A stretch of 5,036 bases of DNA from DUOJ01 sp041676265. GTDB taxonomy: Bacteria > Spirochaetota > Spirochaetia > Sphaerochaetales > Sphaerochaetaceae. A program made the translations under genes and the position numbers. The notes beneath the pieces were generated by a model. The model searched no databases. It had not been told where the DNA came from and was given only the letters and a program-made list of their open reading frames with translations. Positions 1 to 5,024 of this stretch are shown piece by piece. The DNA is taken from NCBI GenBank assembly GCA_041676265.1, contig JBAYSE010000121.1, positions 1 through 5,036 of the forward strand, written 5' to 3'. Numbering within the stretch: the first letter of the stretch is position 1; each line of letters starts with the position of its first letter.

Positions 1-4
1 ACAT
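1..4 (-). CDS. Possible start of a gene running off the left edge
   Basis: Reading the minus strand, an ATG lies at 4-2, preceded by GGAGAG (18-13) with an 8-base spacer, which is a good ribosome binding site geometry for a Firmicute. Only the start codon and one further base are inside the window, so nothing can be said about the product. The gene would lie downstream of the tRNA-Leu terminator and of the tiny frame at 66-40. Its ribosome binding site and start codon are complementary to the beginning of that tiny frame. The alternative is a chance ATG behind a purine-rich stretch; the sequence before base 1 decides it. Confidence 0.35.
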
Positions 5-66
5 GGGCTTTGCTCTCCGTTCGTGTGCTTTTTTTCTATTCACACAATAACAGAGGCATTGCCCAT
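3..66 (-). promoter_or_regulatory. Long imperfect leader hairpin hiding a ribosome binding site
   Basis: In the minus-strand transcript, ATGGGC (66-61) pairs with GCCCAT (8-3). An AA/AA internal loop follows, then TGC (58-56) with GCA (13-11). After one bulged A (14), CTCTG (55-51, first base C at 55) pairs with CGGAG (19-15), including one G-U pair. Inside, GTGTG (45-41) can pair with CACAC (27-23) around an A-rich loop. Roughly 14 outer and 5 inner base pairs enclose most of the region. The right arm contains GGAGAG and the AT of the ATG at 4-2. Read on the plus strand, the same repeat is followed by only four T, so it is a poor terminator in that direction. Confidence 0.4.
40..66 (-). CDS. 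Possible 8-codon leader peptide (MGNASVIV)
   Basis: On the minus strand an ATG at 66-64 opens a frame of eight codons, MGNASVIV, ending in TGA at 42-40. A strong ribosome binding site, AGAGGGG (80-74), lies 7 bases upstream, which is better than chance for so short a frame. The bases of its first six codons are complementary to the ribosome binding site and ATG of the next frame (18-2). The short, hydrophobic peptide ending Val-Ile-Val, followed by a sequestered downstream start, is the usual layout of leader peptides in translational attenuators such as those upstream of erm genes. That comparison is by layout and rough resemblance only. No convincing promoter was found just upstream. It may be a chance frame. 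Confidence 0.3.
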   Translation of the reverse strand: MGNASVIV

Positions 67-140
67 TTTATATCCCCTCTTTAATAGTCTTATTCATTTT
101 CACACAGGTTTTGTGCTAGAGCCCGAATTAAGGGTTGCAT

Positions 141-181
141 ATAAAAAACAACCCTTATCAACTTCTTGTATGATAAGGGTT
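141..181 (-). terminator. Rho-independent terminator of tRNA-Leu
   Basis: On the minus strand, AACCCTTATCA (181-171) and TGATAAGGGTT (160-150) form a perfect 11-bp stem with a 10-base loop. A G and a run of six T (148-143) then TATAT follow directly. It starts 8 bases after the tRNA discriminator base, the expected position for a tRNA terminator. A third, partial copy, CAACCCTT (137-130), lies beyond the T run and could pair with 156-149 instead. Confidence 0.88.
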
Positions 182-188
182 TAAGAAG

Positions 189-272
189 TGCGGCAAAGAG
201 GACTTGAACCTCCACAGCCTCTCGGCCACTAGCACCTCAAGCTAGCGTGTCTACCACTTCCACCACTGCCGC
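189..272 (-). tRNA. trnL-GAG: tRNA-Leu (anticodon GAG)
   Basis: The minus strand folds into a complete class II tRNA. The acceptor stem is GCGGCAG (272-266) with TTGCCGC (196-190, one G-T pair), and the discriminator is A at 189. The D arm is GTG/CAC with a GGTAGA-type loop. The anticodon stem CTAGC/GCTAG encloses the loop TTGAGGT, giving anticodon GAG at 238-236. A long variable arm has the stem GCC/GGC, as expected for leucine, and the T arm is GGAGG-TTCAAGT-CCTCT. It decodes CUC/CUU leucine codons. The A73 discriminator and long variable arm agree with Leu. The bases after A73 read CTT, so the CCA end must be added by nucleotidyltransferase. The gene is followed directly by its own terminator and lies downstream of the regulator gene in the same orientation. 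Confidence 0.96.
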
Positions 273-283
273 TAACAGTCAAA

Positions 284-312
284 AACCTACACTATTGGTC
301 TCTTTTGGTCAA
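284..312 (-). promoter_or_regulatory. Likely promoter of tRNA-Leu
   Basis: On the minus strand, TTGACC (312-307) matches the -35 consensus at five of six bases. With a 17-base spacer it is followed by TAGGTT (289-284), a weak -10 (three of six). The predicted start near 277 leaves a leader of about five bases before the mature tRNA, a normal length for tRNA genes. The weak -10 makes this tentative; transcription could also read in from the regulator gene. Confidence 0.42.
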
Positions 313-338
313 GACTGCTTTTAAATCAAAAGTCAGTC
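313..338. terminator. Stem-loop across the regulator stop codon, possible terminator
   Basis: GACTG-CTTTT (313-322) pairs with AAAAG (328-332) and CAGTC (334-338), with T333 bulged and a 5-base loop, giving 10 base pairs. The TGA stop of the regulator gene (335-333) lies inside the right arm. In the plus direction it is followed by AATTTTT, which looks like a weak intrinsic terminator. In the minus direction, that of the regulator, it is followed by TTGACC rather than a T run, so it should terminate poorly there. It abuts the -35 of the tRNA promoter. Confidence 0.4.
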
Positions 339-1346
339 AATTTTTAATACCGATTGCCTCTCTATAAGGGTGGGGTTAAGGATTATTTGGAAATTATCTT
401 CTGCTTTGCTAAGAATACTATTTAAAAGCATAGTGACAGCCAGAGAGCCAGTTTGTTCCTTCGGTTGATGGATGGTGGTTAATGGTGGTGACAGATATTC
501 AGTGCCAAATATATTGTCGTAACCGACTACACTATAGTCTCTTGGAATTGAAAAATTATTATTTAGAGCGGCTTCATAGATTCCGATGGCCGAAAGGTCG
601 CTCAAAGTAATAATCGCGGTGAAGTCGTTGAGGCCGACCCTGTGGTTGCCCCTCCAGATTTTATTCATTAGGGAAACTGTTTCCAACAGTCCTAGTGAAT
701 CGTAAATAGTAAGTGATGGATTGACCGGTAAAGTAGCCTCTTTTAAGGCATCAAGATACCCTTGATAAAACCGGCGTGAAGAGGGGAGGTTAACAGGCCC
801 ATTTAATAGGAGGATTTTCTTATGCCCATGGGTTATAAGGTATTTTGTGGCTAAATAGGATGCAACTGTGTGATCGACATAAACACAACTTATATCGTCC
901 CAAAGGGGTCGGTTGTCGATAAAGACGGTTTTGACATCTTCCATTAGTAATAGTTCCAAATTGTTTGAGCGCTCGTTTACCGCAGAGATAATCAAACCCT
1001 CTACCCCCAGGCCAATCATAGTCAATATATTCTTTCTTTCGGTAGTTTCGTCGTATTTGGAGTCGGCCAGATACATAGTATATCCATTTTTATAAAGAAT
1101 ATCGCCTATAGCCTTATAAATTTCAGAATAAAAAGGACTCTGTAAGTCATTTAAAATAACTCCAATAGTTTGCGTATGGCGATTACGCAACCCTTTCGCA
1201 AGGATATTGGGGCGGTAATTGTACTTCTTAGCCAGGGATTGAATGCGTCTGCGTGTTTCAATATTGATCGTTTCATTATTATTTAAGGCCTTAGCAACAG
1301 TCGAAAATGAGACACCTGCTTTTTCAGCTAATTCCTTTATGGTCAT
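333..1346 (-). CDS. LacI-family transcriptional regulator
   Basis: This 337-residue protein has the usual length and two-part build of LacI/GalR regulators. Residues 2-22 are the helix-turn-helix (TIKELAEKAGVSFSTVAKALN), with the recognition helix at about 13-22. The hinge region follows (YRPNILAKGLRNRHT, 44-58), with L53 in the place of the leucine that wedges into the central CpG of operators in this family. Residues 60-337 are a periplasmic-binding-protein-like sensor domain: IGVILNDLQSPFY (61-73), VFIDNRP (141-147), ITLSDLSAIG (246-255) and VVGYDNIFGTEYLSPPLTTIHQP (273-295). The start ATG at 1346-1344 follows AGAAGGG with 7 bases between. It is divergent from the sugar-type ABC transporter operon and is inferred to repress it, released by the imported sugar or a derivative. 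A18 replaces the serine common at this place in the recognition helix (TVSK/R). The effector cannot be told from sequence. Confidence 0.93.
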   Translation of the reverse strand: MTIKELAEKAGVSFSTVAKALNNNETINIETRRRIQSLAKKYNYRPNILAKGLRNRHTQTIGVILNDLQSPFYSEIYKAIGDILYKNGYTMYLADSKYDETTERKNILTMIGLGVEGLIISAVNERSNNLELLLMEDVKTVFIDNRPLWDDISCVYVDHTVASYLATKYLITHGHKKILLLNGPVNLPSSRRFYQGYLDALKEATLPVNPSLTIYDSLGLLETVSLMNKIWRGNHRVGLNDFTAIITLSDLSAIGIYEAALNNNFSIPRDYSVVGYDNIFGTEYLSPPLTTIHQPKEQTGSLAVTMLLNSILSKAEDNFQIILNPTLIERQSVLKID

Positions 1347-1380
1347 TGTGGGACCCTTCTTACCAATAAATCAATATCTG

Positions 1381-1400
1381 CGTTTAAATAAGCTTAAACG
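1381..1400. promoter_or_regulatory. 20-bp perfect inverted repeat, candidate operator O3
   Basis: CGTTTAA (1381-1387) and TTAAACG (1394-1400) form perfect 7-base arms around ATAAGC. The arms share the AAAC half-site of the operator at 1482-1497, but the spacing is 4 bases longer and there is no central CpG. It lies in the predicted 5' leader of the regulator gene and upstream of the operon promoter, so it may be an auxiliary or autoregulatory site. AT-rich chance symmetry is possible. Confidence 0.4.
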
Positions 1401-1403
1401 TTA

Positions 1404-1419
1404 TTTACATCGTTGTCAA
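1404..1419. promoter_or_regulatory. CpG-centred pseudo-palindrome, candidate operator O2 or cre-like site
   Basis: TTTACATCGTTGTCAA is symmetric around the CG at 1411-1412, with six of eight positions pairing. The inner 14 bases (1405-1418) agree with nine of the eleven constrained positions of the Bacillus CcpA cre consensus TGWAANCGNTNWCA. It covers the -35 of the operon promoter (1413-1418) and the predicted start region of the regulator promoter. It could bind the local LacI-type regulator or CcpA, which belong to the same protein family. Confidence 0.42.
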
Positions 1420-1441
1420 ATATTATATTCCATGCGATAAT
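1413..1441 (+). promoter_or_regulatory. Main candidate promoter P1 of the transporter operon
   Basis: TTGTCA (1413-1418) is five of six to the -35 consensus. A 17-base spacer leads to GATAAT (1436-1441), five of six to the -10, preceded by TGC, an extended -10 motif. The predicted start is about 1448, leaving a leader of roughly 124 bases. The -35 lies in the candidate operator O2, and the spacer contains the -10 of the divergent regulator promoter, so the two polymerases could not both bind. Confidence 0.65.
1422..1427 (-). promoter_or_regulatory. Candidate -10 box of the regulator promoter
   Basis: On the minus strand the sequence is a perfect TATAAT (1427-1422). No good -35 is found at the correct distance; the best is TCAAGA, 16 bases upstream (three of six). 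The predicted start near 1415 gives a leader of about 70 bases. Another minus-strand option is TTGACA at 1419-1414, but it lacks a good -10 (TAAGCT at 17 bases). Confidence 0.4.
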
Positions 1442-1445
1442 TTTC

Positions 1446-1474
1446 TTGACATCTGAAGTTTCAGGCCTTACCAT
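1446..1474 (+). promoter_or_regulatory. Second candidate promoter P2 of the transporter operon
   Basis: A perfect -35, TTGACA (1446-1451), is followed after 17 bases by TACCAT (1469-1474), four of six to the -10 consensus. The predicted start is near 1481, exactly at the left edge of operator O1. The spacer contains the near-palindrome CTGAAGTTTCAG (1453-1464). P1 has the better -10, so P2 may be secondary. Confidence 0.45.
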
Positions 1475-1481
1475 GGATTTA

Positions 1482-1497
1482 AGTTTGACGTTAAACT
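1482..1497. promoter_or_regulatory. Candidate LacI-type operator O1
   Basis: AGTTTGACGTTAAACT is a 16-base pseudo-palindrome centred on the CG at 1489-1490, with seven of eight positions pairing. Length, even symmetry and central CpG are those of LacI/GalR operators. It sits at about +1 to +16 of P2 and about +34 to +49 of P1, where bound repressor would block initiation or elongation. Further copies of its right half-site TTAAAC occur at 1394-1399 and 1552-1557, and inverted at 1382-1387. Confidence 0.6.
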
Positions 1498-1571
1498 AGA
1501 GGAGTTGAGGAGTTCCATTGTTGACCTGATTTCTCCAGATTAATTATTTTTTTAAACTAAAAGGGTGTTTT

Positions 1572-3050
1572 ATGAATGACTACGTATTAGAAATGAATGG
1601 AATAACCAAGATTTTTCCCGGAGTGGTGGCGCTGGATGATGTTACGCTAAAAGTCAAGCGAGGAGTCATTCATGCTTTAATTGGTGAAAATGGAGCCGGC
1701 AAATCTACCCTCATGAAAGTATTGAATGGGGTCTATACTCAAACATCCGGATCGCTTGTTTTTGAGGGTAACGAACTAGAGTTGCACGGGGTTAAGGATG
1801 CTCAAGAGAAGGGCATTAGTACAATCTTCCAAGAATTTAACCTTATCAACACCCTCTCGGTCTCAGAAAATATCTTTCTAGGGCGCTTTCAGGGTAAGGG
1901 ATTAATTGATTGGAAAGCTATTAATGCCAGTGCCCGTAGTTTACTGGAAAGCTTGGGGTTTGATTTCGATGTTACCAAACCAGTCGGTAGGTTATCTACG
2001 GCGGAAAAGCAACTGGTGGAGATTGCCAAAGCACTCTCTTATAAAGCCAAGGTAATCGTGATGGATGAGCCCACCTCTTCTCTGACAAAAAAAGAGATTG
2101 AACTCTTTTTCCCTATTATTCAAAAACTCAAAAGGGATGGAATAACCATTATCTATATCTCCCATAAACTCGATGAGATTTTCCAAATTTGTGATGTTGT
2201 CTCTGTTTTGCGCGATGGAAAACTAGTCGGCGAGCATTTAGTTAAAGAGACTTCTCGTCCGGAAATAATTGAACTCATGGTTGGTCGCGCTATGGATGCA
2301 GAATATCCTCCCCGCAGTGTTAAGCCCGGAGAGTTAGTGCTCTCTGTTAAAAACCTAAACCGTGGAACGCAGTTGAAGGATATCTCATTTGATTTACATA
2401 AAGGCGAAATTCTGGGAATTGCCGGCTTAGTAGGGGCTGGCAGGACAGAGTTGGCAGAGGCCATTTTTGGTGCGGACCCCCCTGACAGTGGAACTATTGA
2501 GATCTACGGGAAGCCTGTATCGATTAGATCGACTAGAGAGGGGAAACTTAATTCTTTGGGTATGGTGACAGAAGATCGCAAGGAGACCGGTTTGGTACTC
2601 GATACAACCTTAACAAAGAACATTACTATTACAAAGCTGGACGCCGTTAAAAAGGGAGTTGTTATAAGTAAAGGGCTAGAGAACAAAGTTGCCAGTGAAT
2701 ATGTTGAGAAATTGAATATTAGGACCCCTTCAATTCATCAGACACTTTTTAATTTATCGGGAGGTAACCAACAGAAGGTAGTACTGGCAAAGTGGTTATT
2801 CTCAAATGCAGAAATCATGATCTTTGATGAGCCCACGCGTGGAATCGATATCGGTGCAAAATATGAAATTTATTGCCTAATGAATACCCTCACGGAACAG
2901 GGAAAGTCAATCATCATGATCTCCAGTGAGTTGCCGGAGGTGCTTAGCATGAGCGACAGATTATTGGTTATGCACAAGGGACAAATTAAGGGTGAACTTA
3001 CCGGTCAAGATATGACGGGCGATAAAGTCATGGAATTAGTCATAGAGTAA
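1572..3050 (+). CDS. Sugar-type ABC importer ATPase with two nucleotide-binding domains (RbsA/MglA/XylG family)
   Basis: This 492-residue cytoplasmic protein powers import by ATP hydrolysis. The N-terminal domain (about 5-240) has Walker A GENGAGKST (38-46), Q-loop Q87, a signature of the form LSTAEKQ (141-147), Walker B VIVMDEP (161-167, E166 catalytic) and the switch H198 in SHK. The C-terminal domain (about 255-492) has the altered Walker A GLVGAGRTE (285-293), TEDRK (333-337), signature LSGGNQQ (395-401), Walker B IMIFDEPTRGID (415-426), and SSELPE (451-456) where the switch histidine would be. The changed second Walker A and missing second histidine are normal for this family, so one ATP site is expected to be degenerate. 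Length is typical (about 490-510). The ATG at 1572 follows AAGGGTG. The gene is first in the operon, 14 bases before permease 1. The substrate is not shown by this subunit. Confidence 0.95.
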   Translation: MNDYVLEMNGITKIFPGVVALDDVTLKVKRGVIHALIGENGAGKSTLMKVLNGVYTQTSGSLVFEGNELELHGVKDAQEKGISTIFQEFNLINTLSVSENIFLGRFQGKGLIDWKAINASARSLLESLGFDFDVTKPVGRLSTAEKQLVEIAKALSYKAKVIVMDEPTSSLTKKEIELFFPIIQKLKRDGITIIYISHKLDEIFQICDVVSVLRDGKLVGEHLVKETSRPEIIELMVGRAMDAEYPPRSVKPGELVLSVKNLNRGTQLKDISFDLHKGEILGIAGLVGAGRTELAEAIFGADPPDSGTIEIYGKPVSIRSTREGKLNSLGMVTEDRKETGLVLDTTLTKNITITKLDAVKKGVVISKGLENKVASEYVEKLNIRTPSIHQTLFNLSGGNQQKVVLAKWLFSNAEIMIFDEPTRGIDIGAKYEIYCLMNTLTEQGKSIIMISSELPEVLSMSDRLLVMHKGQIKGELTGQDMTGDKVMELVIE

Positions 3051-3064
3051 TTTGGAGAGAAGCA

Positions 3065-4039
3065 ATGAACCAAAAAAGATTTATTGATGTAGTGAGAAAT
3101 AACGGAATAATTTTGGTGATTCTCCTACTCATTATTGTAACAGGGATTATTGAGAGGAATTTCTTGACTTTTAATAATTTACTGAATGTTTTACGGCAAG
3201 TTTCCGTAGTTGGAATTGTAGCCTGTGGAATGACCTATTGTATAATCGGAGGCGCTTTTGACCTTTCAGTTGGTTCGGTAGTCTCCCTGGCCGGTGTTAT
3301 TACCATCTTAAATATCAATGCGGGAGTCAATGAGTATATTGCCATCCTTTATGGCCTTTTAGCGGGGGTTGCCGTTGGAGTCATTAATGGCGTCCTCATT
3401 TCCCTCATTGATGGACGCACAGGAGAGGCTTTCATAGTCACCTACGGGATGCAAGTTGTCGTAGCCTCAATTGCCCTTTTCCCTTCCAATGGACTTTTCA
3501 TCTCAGGGCGTATTTCAGATGGCTTCTTTAAATCTATGGGACAAGGGGTTATGCCAATCATAATCTTCTTGTCAATAGCCATAGTTATGGAATTTGTCCT
3601 TAAGAAAGCTAAATATGGGAGGGTGATGACGTTCATTGGAGGCAATATGGATGTTGCTAAAATGAGCGGGATTAACATCAAACTCAACCGTATCAGCTAC
3701 TTTATAATTTCTGGGGTACTAGCGGGCCTTGGCGGTGTAGTCTTGTGTAGCCGGGTAACCTCTTCTAACCCTACTGCCGGACTAAATTATGAGATGGATG
3801 TAATTGCTGCCGTTGTGGTGGGGGGTACTCCCATGAGCGGTGGCAGTGGTAGCGTTATGCGGACAGTAATGGGGGCAGTTATCATTGGGATTATGAGTAA
3901 TGCTTTGAATATCTTAGGGATCACAGCCTACCATCAGCAGATAGTCAAAGGCATCTTAATCCTCATTGCCGTAGGGATGGATATTCTCAATAAACAATTA
4001 AAACTAAAGGAGATGGCACATGTTAAAGTCTTTGCCTGA
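3065..4039 (+). CDS. RbsC-family sugar ABC transporter permease, first of two
   Basis: This 324-residue, strongly hydrophobic protein has about ten predicted membrane segments (first near 14-29; last near 293-307). Family motifs appear in order: CGMTYCIIGGAFDLSVGSV (54-72), FIVTYGMQ (123-130), FIGGNMDVAKMSGI (190-203), IAAVVVGGTPMSGGSGSV (247-264) and SNALNILGITAYHQQIVKG (278-296). These match the RbsC/XylH/AraH group (BPD_transp_2). The GKxPPF motif common in the family appears as GRTGEAF (117-123), a departure that may bear on substrate or partner choice. The ATG at 3065 follows GGAGAG (3054-3059). It should pair with the next gene product rather than act as a homodimer, since two different permeases are encoded side by side. 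The end of the gene overlaps the start of permease 2. Confidence 0.94.
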   Translation: MNQKRFIDVVRNNGIILVILLLIIVTGIIERNFLTFNNLLNVLRQVSVVGIVACGMTYCIIGGAFDLSVGSVVSLAGVITILNINAGVNEYIAILYGLLAGVAVGVINGVLISLIDGRTGEAFIVTYGMQVVVASIALFPSNGLFISGRISDGFFKSMGQGVMPIIIFLSIAIVMEFVLKKAKYGRVMTFIGGNMDVAKMSGINIKLNRISYFIISGVLAGLGGVVLCSRVTSSNPTAGLNYEMDVIAAVVVGGTPMSGGSGSVMRTVMGAVIIGIMSNALNILGITAYHQQIVKGILILIAVGMDILNKQLKLKEMAHVKVFA

Positions 4040-4982
4040 CAAGAAAAAAATAATTACATTTATTCTCGAAAATGCTGTCTCAGTTTTTTTGATAGGCTTT
4101 ATAATCTTCATGGTTTTCACCAAGCGCTCCTTCTCGACTTGGGACAATATTGTAAACATCATTAATGAAAGCTCAATTTATGGAATTGCCGCCTGTGCTA
4201 TGACCGTGGTCATCATTAGCGGAGAATTTGACCTTTCAGCTTCTTCGGTTTTTGGATGGTCTACGGTCCTTTTTACGATGTGTTGTAACACGATTGGGGT
4301 ACTCGGGGCTTTCGTTGTCACAATCCTTTGTGGAGCATTATTTGGTGCTTTCAATGGGTATCTAGTTGCCAAAGTGAAAATGCCGGCTTTCGTCGTAACC
4401 TTGGGAACAATGATAGCCATCAAAGGGTTGGCTTTCGTCGTTACAAAAGCTCAACCCATAAATACAGATAACGCTACACTCAAAGCGATTGGGAGAATCC
4501 ATGTTGGCGATATTTCAATCATCCCCATGGTTTACGTGGCAGTGGCTGTGCTGTTCATTTGGTTCCTCCGTAACACAAAGTTCGGGCGAGATATCTACGC
4601 CACAGGTGGTAATTATGAAGTTGCTAGGTTATCGGGGATTAATGTTGTTTTTTCAAAATTTATAGTGTTTACCATGCTCGGTGCAGCTGCAGCTTTAGCG
4701 GCAGCTATGTATGGGGTCAGAATCAAAGCCGGATGGGCGCCTTATGGGCAAGACCTCTCTCTGTATTGTATTGCCGCCACCATCATTTGTGGGACTAGCC
4801 TGTTGGGTGGTAACGGTGGAGTTCACAAAACTATTATTGGAGTGCTTCTTTTGGCTGTTTTGTTTAACGCACTGACCTTATTAGGTGTCAGTGGGTCTAT
4901 GCAAAAATTTGTCAGAGGGCTGGTACTGATTACAGTCATCATGCTCGATGCCATAGTCGCCAAAAGGAGAAAGGATAGATAA
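4020..4982 (+). CDS. RbsC-family sugar ABC transporter permease, second of two
   Basis: This 320-residue integral membrane protein has about ten predicted segments (first near 15-33; last near 298-314). It is clearly paralogous to permease 1: CAMTVVIISGEFDLSASSV (59-77), KMPAFVVTLGT (120-130), YATGGNYEVARLSGI (193-207), IAATIICGTSLLGGNGGV (251-268) and NALTLLGVSGSMQKFVRG (283-300). A 13-base string coding for FDLS is identical in both genes (3257-3269 and 4227-4239). DLSASS replaces the common DLSVGS, so the two halves of the pore differ in a conserved loop. The start ATG at 4020 is chosen because AAAGGAG (4006-4012) lies 7 bases upstream. It overlaps permease 1 by 20 bases in another frame, favouring translational coupling and balanced synthesis. 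The C-terminus is basic (KRRKDR), as expected for a cytoplasmic end. Confidence 0.94.
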   Translation: MLKSLPDKKKIITFILENAVSVFLIGFIIFMVFTKRSFSTWDNIVNIINESSIYGIAACAMTVVIISGEFDLSASSVFGWSTVLFTMCCNTIGVLGAFVVTILCGALFGAFNGYLVAKVKMPAFVVTLGTMIAIKGLAFVVTKAQPINTDNATLKAIGRIHVGDISIIPMVYVAVAVLFIWFLRNTKFGRDIYATGGNYEVARLSGINVVFSKFIVFTMLGAAAALAAAMYGVRIKAGWAPYGQDLSLYCIAATIICGTSLLGGNGGVHKTIIGVLLLAVLFNALTLLGVSGSMQKFVRGLVLITVIMLDAIVAKRRKDR

Positions 4983-4986
4983 AGAA

Positions 4987-5006
4987 TACTGCTAGGAGAA
5001 GCAGTA
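4987..5006 (+). promoter_or_regulatory. Intercistronic hairpin before the last gene
   Basis: TACTGCT (4987-4993) and AGCAGTA (5000-5006) form a perfect 7-bp stem with loop AGGAGA. No T run follows, so it is not an intrinsic terminator. Hairpins in this position, between permease and binding-protein genes, can protect upstream or downstream mRNA ends and help set unequal expression. The purine-rich loop resembles a ribosome binding site but has no start codon at a useful distance. Confidence 0.5.
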
Positions 5007-5024
5007 AACAATAGGAGGTTTCTT

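Noticed and set aside
38..106. Repeated TTCACACA segments (39-46 and 99-106) as a CRISPR-like or operator repeat
   Set aside because: Only two 8-base copies exist without shared flanks or symmetric arrangement; one copy is explained by the inner hairpin of the leader.
913..1440. Plus-strand open frames opposite the regulator gene (913-1095 and 1243-1440)
   Set aside because: They are antisense to a well-supported LacI-family gene, lack good ribosome binding sites and show no recognisable domain.
1521..1550. A third promoter, TTGACC with TATTTT at 18 bases
   Set aside because: The -10 is only four of six with a long spacer, and P1 and P2 are better; an AT-rich leader easily gives such matches.
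1498..1571. A riboswitch or transcription attenuator in the operon leader
   Set aside because: The stretch has a seven-T run (1547-1553), but no GC-rich hairpin stands directly before it, and I see no known riboswitch core.
1992..2686. Minus-strand open frames opposite the ATPase gene
   Set aside because: They lie fully inside a typical ABC ATPase gene in another frame, with compositions expected of antisense shadows.
4987..5006. Hairpin as operon terminator
   Set aside because: No T run follows, and a perfect ribosome binding site and start codon come immediately after, so the operon most likely continues.
3442..5011. Minus-strand open frames opposite the permease genes
   Set aside because: Hydrophobic permease genes commonly give long antisense frames; no ribosome binding site or family resemblance supports them.
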